The notes: generated by a model not told the origin, from the letters alone. A stretch of DNA of 64,000 nucleotides from Pirellulales bacterium (GCA_035533075.1 DATLUO010000215.1:38346-102345), one strand, 5' to 3'. Positions 27,692-36,484 are shown, counted from the first letter of the stretch. Translations and numbers: made by a program.

Positions 27692-29620
27692 TCATTTGGC
27701 GAGGGCCAACGGTTTCTTTTGCGCATGCGCGTCGTCGACGCCGACGTAGACGACCCGGCCCTCGCGGTCGCCCACGATACGCACTGCGTTGAGGCGCTCG
27801 CCCCGTTGGACCACAATCGCCATCGTATCTTGCGGTATGAGCGCCACCTGTTGCGATGCGGCCAGACGGTCGAGCGCCGCGGCGTCGTGCGCCGCGGCCG
27901 CCCGCGCAAAATGCCGGTACGTTTGGGCATCCGACGCGACCCCGACCAGCTTCTCACGTGCCGACCAGAGATAAACCGTCTGCCCTGGACGGATATCGCC
28001 GCCGCCGGCGCCGGGGGCGTCGAAAACGGGCCGCTTGCCGGTGCGTCGCTGGTATTCCGCGTCGGTCAAGCGGCGCGGGTGCGACCATTGAGCATCGCTG
28101 CCCGCAACGAACGCCTGCGCCGCATCGTGAGGCAGCCATTGCCAGAAAAGCAGCAGTTCTCTGCTGAGCAGCAAACCGTTGGCGAGCTGCAGGGCGAGCG
28201 CGCCGGCGATGACGACTGCTCGCAGGTCGAGTTCCGCGTCGGCCAAGCGTTCCACGGAGAGTGCCGCGGCCAGCGGCATCAAGAACAGCCACAGTCGCGC
28301 AACTTCGCCGCGGTTGGTTCCGGCCAGCGCCAACAGCGTGACGCTCAAGGTCCACGCCACACAAACGGCGTCGGCCGATCTCCACGTTCTGGGCCGCGCC
28401 AGGCCAGCGACGATTCGCGCAGCCAAAAAAACGGCGGCGGAGATTCCCAGGGCCACGGCCAGCTCCGCCAGGTTGACGAAAATCCACTTCGGATAAGTGC
28501 AACCGCAGTATTCATTGAATTCGCGGTTCTTGTTCAGATTCACCAGCCAGCTTTCCCAAGCGCGATGGCCGAAGACCGCGGCCAGCAGCAGCACCACCAG
28601 CAGCCATGCTCCGGGCGCGGCAATGACGGCCGCGATGGTAGGGCGACGGCCCTGCACCGTTCGGACCGCCACGAGCAAGGCGCAGACCGCCGCCACCACC
28701 AGGTACGAAAGCGAAAACAACATGCCGATGCCGATCAAGGCCCCCGCGCCCGCCGCCGCGCGCCAAGATCGTTGTTCGCTGGCGTAATAGCTGAGCGCCA
28801 CGATGAGCGTGGCGAAGGCGGGGTAGACGGAATCGACCGACGGAGCGAACAGCGTGGCGGCGGGCACGAGCATCGCCATCGCCATCGCCACCAGGGCTGC
28901 CCGACGGCGATTCCGCTGCCGCACCAGCCACGCGATCGGCAGTCCGACCAGCAACGCGGCCAGGCGACTCAAATAGGCGACGGTGGTCACCGCCGCCTGG
29001 TCGGCCAGCGGGACGGCCTGCGTGCCGGACCAGTTGCGCAGCGCGCCGGCCAGTTCCGCCGGTTCGATTCTCCAGACGAGTTGGGCGGCTTCGGGACAAC
29101 GATCGAAGAAACTCAGCAAAGCGCGGTAAACGAGAATCCAGCCGGCGGGGTTCGCGGAGATGTGATTCGGCTCGAACGAGGCGGCCACCTGGCTGTGGTT
29201 GGTGAGCACCGACGGCACGTCGGCGAACTCGTCGCGCGCCGCGTGGCGGAACGTGTGAAACAGCGTCGCCCATTTCTGCAGCCCGCCGGGCGCGGCGATT
29301 TCCAGGAGCATTTGGAAGCTGCCGCCCGCCACCAAAACTGCGGCCACCGTAAGCAGAAACACACGCCGCGGAGCGCTGTCAATCCACCTCTGCGAATGGA
29401 CCACCAGACCGATCATGGCCAGGGCGACGGCCGCCGCGGGCAAAAGCGAAAGCCAGGCGGCCATCGGCACATCCCAAGGCCCCAGCCGCGGATACTCGAG
29501 CTCGCCGGGCACACCGAGCGGAAACCACCGACCCAGGAAGGCCACGGCAAAGGCCACGGTCGCCATCGCCGCAATGCCTAACGTGGCGAGCGAGATCGTC
29601 TGAACGCTTGCTGCTCTCAT
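27692..29620 (-). CDS. Polytopic membrane protein, possibly a GT-C-type glycosyltransferase
   Basis: 642 residues from ATG 29620. The frame stays open upstream to 29791, but that part runs across the tRNA fragment at 29664-29708 and is not coding. About eleven hydrophobic helices are spread over residues 5-480; a soluble domain of about 160 residues follows. An extracytoplasmic loop near residue 140 (EPNHISANPAGWILVYRALL) is reminiscent of the conserved loop of lipid-sugar-dependent mannosyltransferases. No certain catalytic motif. The mobile element integrated 44 bp upstream of its start, so its native promoter has been displaced or replaced. Confidence 0.65.
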   Translation of the reverse strand: MRAASVQTISLATLGIAAMATVAFAVAFLGRWFPLGVPGELEYPRLGPWDVPMAAWLSLLPAAAVALAMIGLVVHSQRWIDSAPRRVFLLTVAAVLVAGGSFQMLLEIAAPGGLQKWATLFHTFRHAARDEFADVPSVLTNHSQVAASFEPNHISANPAGWILVYRALLSFFDRCPEAAQLVWRIEPAELAGALRNWSGTQAVPLADQAAVTTVAYLSRLAALLVGLPIAWLVRQRNRRRAALVAMAMAMLVPAATLFAPSVDSVYPAFATLIVALSYYASEQRSWRAAAGAGALIGIGMLFSLSYLVVAAVCALLVAVRTVQGRRPTIAAVIAAPGAWLLVVLLLAAVFGHRAWESWLVNLNKNREFNEYCGCTYPKWIFVNLAELAVALGISAAVFLAARIVAGLARPRTWRSADAVCVAWTLSVTLLALAGTNRGEVARLWLFLMPLAAALSVERLADAELDLRAVVIAGALALQLANGLLLSRELLLFWQWLPHDAAQAFVAGSDAQWSHPRRLTDAEYQRRTGKRPVFDAPGAGGGDIRPGQTVYLWSAREKLVGVASDAQTYRHFARAAAAHDAAALDRLAASQQVALIPQDTMAIVVQRGERLNAVRIVGDREGRVVYVGVDDAHAQKKPLALAK

Positions 29621-29663
29621 CGTTGGCCCTTGCCCCGTTGGCCGCGTGAAGCTACAAAAGGAG

Positions 29664-29708
29664 AATCGGGGCGACAGGATTCGAACCTGCGACCTTCTGG
29701 TCCCAAAC
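29664..29708. repeat. Left attachment repeat (tRNA-Pro 3' fragment)
   Basis: 45 bp identical to 48120-48164. It is the displaced 3' half of the original tRNA gene: T arm and acceptor 3' strand are intact, but the sequence diverges at the anticodon loop (GAGGGCC after CCCAAAC). It marks the left junction. Confidence 0.9.
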
Positions 29709-29836
29709 GAGGGCCAAAAGCCGTCTCGCCCGTCATCACGTTTTGCCGGAAAGCGTTGTGGGGCTTGCCTTTTCGGTTTTAATACATCCATCCATGTTGG
29801 GGGTAACTGTCGCCAGAAAAGCCGTTATCGGGACAG

Positions 29837-29860
29837 GGAAGCGCGTCAAACCGCGTCAAA
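29837..29860. promoter_or_regulatory. Candidate integrase arm-type sites at the left end
   Basis: GGAAGCGCGTCAAA at 29837-29850 followed by CGCGTCAAA at 29852-29860. The same 14-mer forms both arms of the palindrome at 48012-48040 at the right end. Matching sites near both attachment repeats are what tyrosine integrase arm sites look like. Confidence 0.5.
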
Positions 29861-29906
29861 GCTTCTGGGGGGGCTGATGGCAGAAGGCCAACCGTGGCGA
29901 AACGAA

Positions 29907-30006
29907 AACGGCCGTTTGCACAGGCCCGTCTTTCGTGATCGCCATAGAGGTGGCGAGCCGGGGCGTTACCGATCCCGGCAAAGGCGAGCCTGTGCAAACG
30001 GCCGTT
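29907..30006. repeat. Perfect 19-bp inverted repeat with 62-nt loop
   Basis: AACGGCCGTTTGCACAGGC at 29907-29925 pairs with its exact complement at 29988-30006. It lies 0.2 kb inside the left junction. Function unknown: possible recombination accessory site, terminator or folded origin. Confidence 0.6.
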
Positions 30007-30680
30007 GTGCTTCGCATGAATTCCCTCTACGCGGTTGCCCGCTGGTCACGATCTCGACCTTACCAGCGATCGCGGCAATGTCAACAGCCCAGCGAACGCC
30101 TACGCGGGCAGTAGACGCACGGCGAGAGCACGTGACTTGGGAGTCGAGCAAGGGCGCGATCCCGCGGCAGGCGCAATCGTGGCGAACCGTTTCGGCGCCT
30201 GTCGGCTCGACAGCGGACAAGAGCACCGCTCGCGAACAAGCCACCGTTGCCGAGTTTTCGCGGGCCTTGGGTCCGACAGCGGATCGTCCATCCGCTGCCT
30301 TTCGGCCGGAGCCGACGAATCCGGCGGCTGCTGGGCCGCTCGATTCGGCGGCCACGCCAGGTCGCTGTTTTCGTCGGCTGCCGCGGCCGGTTATGATGCT
30401 CGATCTTCCAGCCGCGCGGCGCCGCAAAAAGAACGGGGCTCGACGTGAGCCCAAGTTCCGCGAAGAGCGAGCCGGGCCGCCGCTTTGAAAGCGCATTGCG
30501 GATCGGCCGGGCGGCGTCTGCATCGTCGATGCAACGTCGCCCGGCCGCGGGGGGGCCGACGCGACGGCGCGCGGCGGCGCTCGCGATCATGCACGTCGCG
30601 CCGCCGGCGGCGTCGCGATGGCTGCCACGCCGCGCGGCGACGCGCGCGCGACGGCGACGGCGCCGCGCGGCGCGGAAACG

Positions 30681-30917
30681 TTACGGCCCGCTCTCCGAGA
30701 TCGGCCCTGTTGGCCGAACCCTGTGGGGCCTCGTCGCGCTGGCCAGGTGAATCGCGGTGGCGACGATCACGGCGCAGAGCAGCACGTAGACCAGGAGCGC
30801 CAGGCCAAACGGACACGGCTCCGCCTGGGTCGCTCCGCTGGGCTTCGAGGCGCGGGCGGGCCGCCGCTGTGGCTTTGCTCTCGGGGCGGGAACCATAAAG
30901 AGATTATCGGCCGGCAT
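30681..30917 (-). CDS. Small single-pass membrane protein
   Basis: 78 residues from ATG 30917. The first 38 residues are polar and rich in Pro/Arg/Lys, then one clear transmembrane helix (FGLALLVYVLLCAVIVATAI) and a short tail. The hydrophobic stretch in an otherwise Arg/Ala-rich region argues for real coding. It is the last of three small leftward genes (31616, 31347, 30917). Function unknown. Confidence 0.5.
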   Translation of the reverse strand: MPADNLFMVPAPRAKPQRRPARASKPSGATQAEPCPFGLALLVYVLLCAVIVATAIHLASATRPHRVRPTGPISESGP

Positions 30918-30984
30918 GGTCGACGGTTTTCTGCCGAATACCTCAATCCCATCGCGGGGTTGCGAATTGCAAATCAGAAAGCGA

Positions 30985-31347
30985 TCACGAAAGCACGTCG
31001 CGAATCGCGCTCAGGGCGTCGATCACTTTGTCGAGAACCTTCGCCATCTCGGCGCGGGCGGCCTCGCGGTAGGCCAAGTCGCGATACACGTTCCGCGCCG
31101 GCGAGCGATCGGCCTCTTGTCGTTCGATGTCGGTGCGAGGATTTCGCGACGGCGCCGCCTCGCGGTCGGACGATTCCGGCGTCGGCTCTTCATGGCGGTT
31201 GTCGGCCACGCACCGCTGATGTCGCGGTCCGATCTGACGCGAGAAGTAGATTTTGTCGCCTGGCTCGATCGAGCCGCCACACTGGCTGCACTCTCCCGGC
31301 AGCCGGGCCGTGATAAGTTTCCCGTTGTCGATCGCTTGCGTGGCCAT
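30985..31347 (-). CDS. Small zinc-ribbon-like protein
   Basis: 120 residues from ATG 31347 with GGGAG about 8 nt upstream; the frame is open to 31377. The N-terminal 50 residues contain CSQCGG and later HQRC around a GDKIYFSR strand, a treble-clef or zinc-ribbon arrangement with Cys-x2-Cys and His-x2-Cys ligands, common in phage and plasmid nucleic-acid binding proteins. A charged linker and a C-terminal helix (MAKVLDKVIDALSAIRDVL) follow. Function unknown. Confidence 0.65.
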   Translation of the reverse strand: MATQAIDNGKLITARLPGECSQCGGSIEPGDKIYFSRQIGPRHQRCVADNRHEEPTPESSDREAAPSRNPRTDIERQEADRSPARNVYRDLAYREAARAEMAKVLDKVIDALSAIRDVLS

Positions 31348-31421
31348 TTGGTTTGCTCCCGAAAAGTTCCCTGTCAAAATCCCTTATACAGGCAAATCGA
31401 CAAGCGCGCCAGCGAAACTGT

Positions 31422-31616
31422 TCACTCGCCGCATCGACGCGGGCCCGGCAGCAGGCGTGCCGCGGGGTGTCGCGAGCTCAGCTCGCGGAAGCGATCGTAC
31501 CAGACCAGCAGCTCGGCATCGCTCTTCAGCTCGAGATCGCCGACGTCAGACTCCCCCGCCAGCTCGCGACGGATCATCAGGTCGATGCGGTTCAGAATTA
31601 CGTCGCGCAAGGTCAT
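31422..31616 (-). CDS. Small hypothetical protein
   Basis: 64 residues from ATG 31616, the point where the composition becomes protein-like (TLRDVILNRIDLMIRREL, LELKSDAELLVWYDRFREL). Helical and acidic/basic mixed. The frame remains open upstream to 31886 but looks non-coding there. Seems to be the first gene of the small leftward cluster. No family recognised. Confidence 0.5.
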   Translation of the reverse strand: MTLRDVILNRIDLMIRRELAGESDVGDLELKSDAELLVWYDRFRELSSRHPAARLLPGPRRCGE

Positions 31617-32080
31617 GGGTCGCGATGAGGGATGAGAGAAGCCTACGCCGCGCAAAAAAGTGTCGGCGCCGGCTGGTCCGGCAGAGACCGCGCCTCGCGG
31701 CGCCGGAACCCTGGGGCTGGCGAGCAAACAGGCAAGAAACTGCATCGAAGCCAGAAAAGGCCGCTGGCGCACGGGAAAAACGCAGCCTCGCATAGCTCCG
31801 CCGGCGCACAAACTGCCGGTCGCCAGCGGAAACCGCCGGTCGGGGCCCAGCGGCGACAGAAAGTGCCGACACGAGCGGCGAGTCACCCCTCACCGCCGTG
31901 CCGGCAAACGTCCAAACGCTTCGCGCAAGCCTATCAAGTTCCGCAGTCCGTTCCACCCGACGCGCTGGATTCTTTGGCCACAGCGCGAGACCGCGGTTTC
32001 CGGCCGCAAAACCTGTAAACAACCGGTCGTTAAATTTGCGCCGCGGCCGCCCCGATGCCGGGACGGGTGTATATTTACGG
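31617..32080. other. Intergenic region between divergent genes; no gene recognised
   Basis: 464 bp between the leftward small-gene cluster and the rightward serine recombinase. Frames here are shadows of one another. An AT-rich box TATATTTACGG lies just before the recombinase GTG. Likely holds both promoters. Confidence 0.5.
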
Positions 32081-32755
32081 GTGAAAGCCATCGGCTACGT
32101 TCGGGTCTCGACGGAAGAGCAGGCCAGCGAAGGTGTCAGCCTCGCCGCACAGCGGGCCAAGCTGATTGCGTATGCGTCGCTCTACGAGATCGAGTTGGTC
32201 GAGATTATCGAGGATGCCGGTGTCTCGGCAAAATCGCTCGACCGGCCCGGGCTGAAGCGAGCTCTCCAAAAACTCAAAGCGGGCGAGGCCGAAGGGCTGC
32301 TGGTGGCCAAGCTCGACCGCCTCTCGCGGTCGGTCGGCGATTGGGACACGCTCATCAAAGGCTACTTCGGCGAGCGCGCCGGCAAGCAACTCTTTTCGGT
32401 GTCCGACGCGATCGATACGCGCACCGCAGCCGGCCGGCTCGTTTTGAACATCTTGATGTCGGTCGCGCAATGGGAGCGCGAAGCGATCGGCGAACGAACT
32501 CGCGACGCGCTGCAGCACAAAACCAGCAAAGGCGAGAGAGTAGGGCGGGTCCGCTACGGCTACAGTCTCACGCCCGAGGGCGAAATGGTCGAGGACCCGC
32601 GGCAGCAGGCCGGACTGCGGCGGATGCGGGAGCTGCGGGCCTGCGGTCTGAGCTTGCGGGAAATCGGCGCCAAGCTGGGCGAGGAAGGTTTTGCGACGAA
32701 GGACGGCCGGCCGTGGCAGGCGGCCACCGTGAAGCAGATTCTGGATCGACGCTAG
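32081..32755 (+). CDS. Serine recombinase (resolvase/invertase type)
   Basis: 224 residues from GTG 32081 (KAIGYVRVSTEEQ). The resolvase catalytic domain is complete: nucleophile Ser in RVSTEEQ, LAAQRAKLIAYA, EDAGVSAKSLDRPGL, LVAKLDRLSRSV with the catalytic Arg pair, and the long helix NILMSVAQWEREAIGERTRDAL. The C-terminal part is a short recombinase domain with a helix-turn-helix (GLSLREIGAKLGEEGFATKDG). It can act as a resolvase for multimers or as an invertase, and is a second recombinase in addition to the tyrosine integrase. Its stop overlaps the stop of the convergent gene at 32752 by CTAG. Confidence 0.9.
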   Translation: MKAIGYVRVSTEEQASEGVSLAAQRAKLIAYASLYEIELVEIIEDAGVSAKSLDRPGLKRALQKLKAGEAEGLLVAKLDRLSRSVGDWDTLIKGYFGERAGKQLFSVSDAIDTRTAAGRLVLNILMSVAQWEREAIGERTRDALQHKTSKGERVGRVRYGYSLTPEGEMVEDPRQQAGLRRMRELRACGLSLREIGAKLGEEGFATKDGRPWQAATVKQILDRR

Positions 32756-33633
32756 GCGGCGTCGCGCGCAGTCTGCGCGGCAAGCTGAGCGGCGGCCTCG
32801 TCCATCAGGGCCTGCAGCTCCGCAATCAGCGATTTGAGATCGGCGGCGCCGCGTTTGAGCCGAATGGTTCCCGACTTCAGCTTGATGATCTTCTTGAGCT
32901 GCTTGCGTGCCTTGGCCTTTGTTTTTCTTGGGGGCCGCTGTTCGGCGACCGCCTTCGCAACCTCCGGGCCGCTCGGGCCGCGGGGACCGGCGGCGGCCAT
33001 CGCTTTTTGCAGACAGACCGCCTGCTCGTCTTGGGGCAGCCGAGACAGCTGCAAGGCAGCATTCAAGCTGAGCGAGTCGGAAACCTTACGGACGTTCTTC
33101 ATCACGCCCCAGCCCGTGATGAGCTTCAGCGCATGCCGCTCCTTCATGTCGGTCCAGCGGTCCGCCAGGTATTGCGAAAATGATTGGGCGACGTGCCTGT
33201 ACAGTCGGTCGCGGTGGATCTCACTCAAGGCCTCGGCCGCCTTCAACCAGGCCGTGTGATAGTAGACCGCCAACTTTTTCTCCAAGCGGGTGAGCCGTTC
33301 GAGCTCCGATTCCGGTGTCGGCGCGGATGCCGACTTGCCTGGGGCCGGCGGGTCTGCGGCGCCGGCCGATTTTGGCGCGGGCACCGCCTGGGCGGCCTTG
33401 GCTGTCGGCGCGTTGTGTGGCGCGGGAACGCGCTGGGCAGACTTTCCGTCCTGCAAAAAAGTTGCGTCATGCGGGGCGATTCCCGGCGATGCGGCGCGCG
33501 CCGACTTGGTTGTCTTTGACTCTTCGACGGTTTTGCCGGGCGACAGGCGCGGACGGGCCGGCGGCAATGTCGAACTTCGGTCCCCATTTGCGTTTTTGGT
33601 TTCCTCCGGGTTGCGTCCGAAGATGGCGACCAT
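32752..33633 (-). CDS. Plasmid/phage-type DNA-binding protein (ParB/RepB-like region)
   Basis: 293 residues from ATG 33633. Residues 1-110 are a disordered Pro/Ala/Lys-rich stretch. Residues about 115-215 match a pattern common in phage and plasmid proteins: EALSEIHRDRLYRHVAQSF, YLADRWTDMKERHALKLI, LSLNAALQLSRLPQDEQA and PEVAKAVAEQ, which form helical DNA-binding modules. The C terminus is a basic coiled coil (KTKAKARKQLKKIIKLK, then LKSLIAELQALMDEAAAQL). A role in partition or regulation of the element is likely but unproven. It sits at the downstream end of a leftward gene series starting near 35192. Confidence 0.6.
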   Translation of the reverse strand: MVAIFGRNPEETKNANGDRSSTLPPARPRLSPGKTVEESKTTKSARAASPGIAPHDATFLQDGKSAQRVPAPHNAPTAKAAQAVPAPKSAGAADPPAPGKSASAPTPESELERLTRLEKKLAVYYHTAWLKAAEALSEIHRDRLYRHVAQSFSQYLADRWTDMKERHALKLITGWGVMKNVRKVSDSLSLNAALQLSRLPQDEQAVCLQKAMAAAGPRGPSGPEVAKAVAEQRPPRKTKAKARKQLKKIIKLKSGTIRLKRGAADLKSLIAELQALMDEAAAQLAAQTARDAA

Positions 33634-33849
33634 GCTTGGGTTCCGTCCGTGGGTTGGCGTTCGTTTCGTCGGTCCGCCATGTCATGGCGTAACCGTTTTC
33701 TTTGATCGGTCGAAGTGCTGGCCCGCGGTGCAGGATACTGCGGATGGCCGCCCATGTCGGACTCGCCGACAAGCCGACGCCGATCGTCGGAATCGGACGC
33801 CGCGAGCGCCTCTGAATGCCGCAAGCACGCTGCAAGGCGACAAGTTTGC

Positions 33850-34199
33850 CTACGGGTCTGACTCAGGGTGCAGCTTGTCGGCCGCTTCCCGCCAAATTTT
33901 CGCCGTGCCCTCCGTCATCCGGCCGACGCCCAGTCGCCTGCGCCAGCGGGACACCAGCTTGCGGTCTACGCCCCAGTAATAGGCGATGGCCTGCGCGTCG
34001 GGCGTTTGCAGCAGGTCGCCGGGGTGACGGAAAGCCGCACGCGAACTACCTGAAAACCTTGTCGCTCCGCGTCGGCCTGCACGGCCGTCAGCAGGGCGAG
34101 ATAGCCGAGGTAAGTGTCGACGGCGGGCGGGACGACCAGGCGCGACCACTCCGCAAAGTCATGTTCGGGAAACTCCCACAAGCAAACGCGGTCGATCAC
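33850..34199 (-). pseudogene. HTH protein, frameshifted
   Basis: The gene starts at GTG 34199, overlapping the previous stop as GTGA. It encodes VCLWEFPEHDFAEWSRLVV, TYLGYLALLTAVQADAERQG and VRLSV, then the frame is lost at the four-G run 34021-34024 (plus strand). One extra base restores the reading into GDLLQTPDAQAIAYYWGVD and KLVSRWRRRLGVG, a clear helix-turn-helix ending at 33850. Either a real mutation or a homopolymer error. Confidence 0.55.
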
Positions 34200-34607
34200 T
34201 TCTGCATCGCCTCCCACAAGGCCCGCACGGAGGGATATTCAGCTTCCATGACTTGCCGCGCGCGGTCGAATGCTTCCATCGACCACGGCGGCTTGGCCGT
34301 TGAGCCAGAGCTCGTAGAGGTTGTCGCCGGCGGCCGCCTCGGGACCGAGGCGGAGCACGGCCGGCACGACCAGCACATTGCCGACCCAACGCGCCGCGGC
34401 CCGAAGCTCCGTCTCGACGGCGCGCGACAAACGTGCGATGCGGCCGGATTCTTCCCGCACGCCGAACACCAGCGTGTCGGCGCCATACAACGCGCGGCGG
34501 CAATCGCCGGCGACGGCCAGCAGGGCCCATTCGAACCACTCGACGCTGGCCCGCGTTTGTCCGCTCTCGATGCCGTCGATGATCGCTTCGTACTCTTGAA
34601 GCTTCAT
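34196..34607 (-). pseudogene. Hypothetical protein, apparently frameshifted; paralogue of 36197-36484
   Basis: Starts at ATG 34607 (MKLQEYEAIIDGIESGQTRA, SVEWFEWALLAVAGDCRRAL), nearly identical at the N terminus to the gene at 36197-36484. The first frame ends at 34239, but a natural-looking C terminus (MEAFDRARQVMEAEYPSVRA, ending AMQK at 34196) lies in another frame, with the switch near 34285. It could instead be a separate 27-codon gene starting at an internal ATG. Function unknown. ATGA overlap with the upstream gene. Confidence 0.5.
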
Positions 34608-35097
34608 GCTTCCACCGCCTTTCCCGCGGCGCCGGCATCAGCGGCTTCGACGACGGCGCGATATAGATCCGCACCGTGGCAACCTGAGTACTTGCTCAGC
34701 CACTCGCGGGCCTTGTCGGCCGTGATGCCGGCGGACGTGGCGTAAGTCAGTGCCCACCGTCGGGCCAGGTCAGCCGGGGCGTGGTAATGGGTGCGGTAGT
34801 CGTCGTGCCCAAGAAAATCCTGCCTGACCACGCGCGTTGGCCGGCGGCCGTCTGACCGACGTGGAACCGGTCGGCGCCGTCGACCAGCTCCGCCTCCGGG
34901 GCGAACGTGCATTCGCTGCGATCGGTTGGCCCGACGCTCGATTGCAGCAGGCCGGCCAGCAGCTCCGCCTTGCGGGTCCGGCGCAGATCGGCGGCGGCCT
35001 GGGCCTGCTGGGCCGCTTTCGCCGCGGCGGCCGCTTCCCGCTCCGCGACCAGCTCCGCCAGCTCGGCAGGCAATTCGGCCGAATCGTCGCCCATCAT
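34604..35097 (-). pseudogene. Hypothetical protein, frameshifted; paralogue of 36481-36888
   Basis: Starts at ATG 35097 within a TGATG overlap. Residues 1-50 form an Ala/Glu-rich helix, then DRFHVGQTAAGQ. At the CGCGCG tract near 34831-34836 the frame changes; the other frame continues RVVRQDFLGHDDYRTHY, ADLARRWALTYATSAGIT and AREWLSKYSGCHGADLY, matching the intact paralogue at 36481-36888. An extra GC dinucleotide explains the shift. Function unknown. Confidence 0.6.
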
Positions 35098-35192
35098 CAG
35101 GCGATGACGGAGCGACCAGCCTTCACGCGCCAGCCGGCGGTCCGCATCACGTCTTGGACGGCCGCCACGGAAATGTACCAGTTCCAGTTCAT
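35097..35192 (-). CDS. 31-residue conserved-start peptide, first gene of leftward operon 1
   Basis: ATG 35192 to TGA 35097, beginning MNWNWYISVAAVQDVMRTAG. The same first 22 residues recur at 37481, each time leading a leftward gene series with tight overlaps (TGATG here). It may be a small regulator or a leader peptide. Too short to classify. Confidence 0.45.
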   Translation of the reverse strand: MNWNWYISVAAVQDVMRTAGWRVKAGRSVIA

Positions 35193-35383
35193 CGGATTTT
35201 TTTTCAAGAGTTCAGGGTTCAGGGTTCAGGCAGCAGACTGCGGTCCAGAGAAGAGGCCACCGGTACTTGACCGGGCACCGCCCGGCAGGCGACAATCTCC
35301 TTCGGCCGGGAAGCCCGACAACCAAATCGATCACGCGGCCCCGCGCGGCGACAGGCTTCCCGGCCTATGCTCGCGCGGGGCCG
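35126..35383. repeat. 258-bp direct repeat, copy 1 (divergent promoter and leader)
   Basis: Almost identical to 37415-37670. It contains the start of the leftward MNWNWY peptide, a run of AGGGTTC heptamers near 35209-35230 and the rightward interleaved-repeat leader (35304-35383). Confidence 0.85.
35304..35383 (+). promoter_or_regulatory. Interleaved inverted-repeat leader, copy 1 (candidate attenuator)
   Basis: Segments in order A-B-A'-B': A GGCCGGGAAGCC at 35304-35315, B CGGCCCCGCGCG at 35336-35347, A' at 35354-35365, B' at 35372-35383. Each pair is perfect over 12 bp, spacers 20, 6 and 6 nt. B' is followed by CTGTTTTTG, so the B:B' hairpin resembles an intrinsic terminator. ATG 35408 of the next gene is 24 nt downstream, with a GAGGGA ribosome site between. 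Confidence 0.65.
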
Positions 35384-35407
35384 CTGTTTTTGAGGGAGAC
35401 CCAGAAA

Positions 35408-36118
35408 ATGAACTGCGCTCTGCTTTGCACCTTATTGCTGTCCGCGCAGCTCGACCGCGATTCCGCGAGCGCGGAGGTGAAAGCGTACCTGGACGCCGCG
35501 GATCGCGAGCTCGACTCCCGTAAGGCGGCCATGGCGGAGACGATCAAAGAACTCATGAATCAAGCGAAGAAAATGCACTCGACGAACGTGGTCGAGCTCA
35601 ATCCAGCGGCGGCGAAAAAGAACCGGTCAACGCAGATCAAGCTGCTGAAAGAGAAGATCAAGGCGCTGGACACCGGCCACGTCTTCTGTGCGCCACGCCT
35701 CGATCGAGACAATCTCGTCGTCGGCCAGCTTGGGCGTGCGGAATTTCAGCGATCGCCGATCGAGTCTCCGCATCGGTGGAGCGGGAAAATTCTCCAGATC
35801 CTTGACGGAGAGAACTTGCTATTTGAGCACGCCGGCAAGACATTTTGGATTTGCGGTAAGAAGACCGCCAACGTCGGCGACGGGGAAACGGTCGAGATGA
35901 CGGGTAGCTTCGTCGTTGAAGCGTCAAGAACCTATACGACCGTCGTCGGCGGCAGCAAAACGGTGCAGGTGCTCAAAGTCTTCTCAGAGGCGGAAGTCCT
36001 TCCTTACCTGCCCGCAGCCCAGCAGGCTTCTTTCCTGGCTGAGCCCGGTGACGAGATCATTGAAGGGTTGAAGGGCGCCTCGGGGAAAAAAGGTGGCCGC
36101 GAAAACGCGAAGAAGTGA
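35408..36118 (+). CDS. Exported hypothetical protein with shared leader
   Basis: 236 residues from ATG 35408, preceded by GAGGGA. The first 14 residues (NCALLCTLLLSAQ) look like a short signal peptide. A helical, charged section (VKAYLDAADREL, MAETIKELMNQAKKMHS, KLLKEKIKAL) is followed by a beta-rich domain (WSGKILQILDGENLLFEHAG, TFWICGK, GETVEMTGSFVV) and a basic tail. No family recognised. It is one of four unrelated small genes carrying the interleaved-repeat leader. Its 3' end faces the leftward gene at 36197. Confidence 0.7.
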   Translation: MNCALLCTLLLSAQLDRDSASAEVKAYLDAADRELDSRKAAMAETIKELMNQAKKMHSTNVVELNPAAAKKNRSTQIKLLKEKIKALDTGHVFCAPRLDRDNLVVGQLGRAEFQRSPIESPHRWSGKILQILDGENLLFEHAGKTFWICGKKTANVGDGETVEMTGSFVVEASRTYTTVVGGSKTVQVLKVFSEAEVLPYLPAAQQASFLAEPGDEIIEGLKGASGKKGGRENAKK

Positions 36119-36196
36119 CGTGCGGGGCACGGCGGGCATCCTCCAGCGCGTGCCACAGATGGCCGCGCGCGTTGCCGACGGCGATGGCGTTGTGAA

Positions 36197-36484
36197 TCAA
36201 GAGAGTACCCGCCTTTCGATTCGGGCCACGTGATCGCAGTACGTGGCTGCGTCGAACTGCCGCCGCGTGCAATGCACTTCACAGGCGGCGTCGATGATCG
36301 GCGGCAGCAGGGCCTCGGCACGATCGGCCACCGTTCTGGCACGCGCGCGATAAGGCGGTTGCCACAACGCCCGGCGGCAGTCGCCGGCGACGGCCAGCAA
36401 TGCCCATTCGAACCACTCGGCGCTGGCGCGCGTTTCTCCGCTCTCGATGCCGTCGATGATGGCTTCGTATTCGTGAAGCTTCAT
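36197..36484 (-). CDS. Hypothetical protein, intact paralogue of 34196-34607
   Basis: 95 residues from ATG 36484 (ATGA overlap with the upstream gene). N terminus MKLHEYEAIIDGIESGETRA, then EWFEWALLAVAGDCRRALW, shared with the frameshifted copy; the C-terminal half (RARARTVADRAEALLPPIID, CTRRQFDAATYCDHVARIER) differs. Helical, probably cytoplasmic. Function unknown. Confidence 0.65.
   Translation of the reverse strand: MKLHEYEAIIDGIESGETRASAEWFEWALLAVAGDCRRALWQPPYRARARTVADRAEALLPPIIDAACEVHCTRRQFDAATYCDHVARIERRVLS

Larger units (their letters stand above)
29709..30680. other. Left end of the element; no gene recognised
   Basis: 972 bp with only Arg/Ala-rich shadow frames on both strands. It contains GCGCGTCAAA-type sites (29837-29860), a 19-bp inverted repeat (29907-30006) and an extremely CG-rich tract near 30560-30690. 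Confidence 0.55.

Noticed and set aside
29621..29791. N-terminal extension of the membrane protein gene up to 29791
   Set aside because: The extension is translated tRNA fragment and element DNA; the protein-like sequence starts at ATG 29620.
29966..30816. Leftward and rightward Arg-rich frames in the left end of the element
   Set aside because: Composition follows the CG-rich DNA, with no hydrophobic core, motif or ribosome site.
36057..36196. Small leftward frame containing LLIHNAIAVGNARGHLWHA
   Set aside because: Possibly the remnant of another gene of operon 2, but it has no good start and overlaps the end of the rightward gene at 36118.
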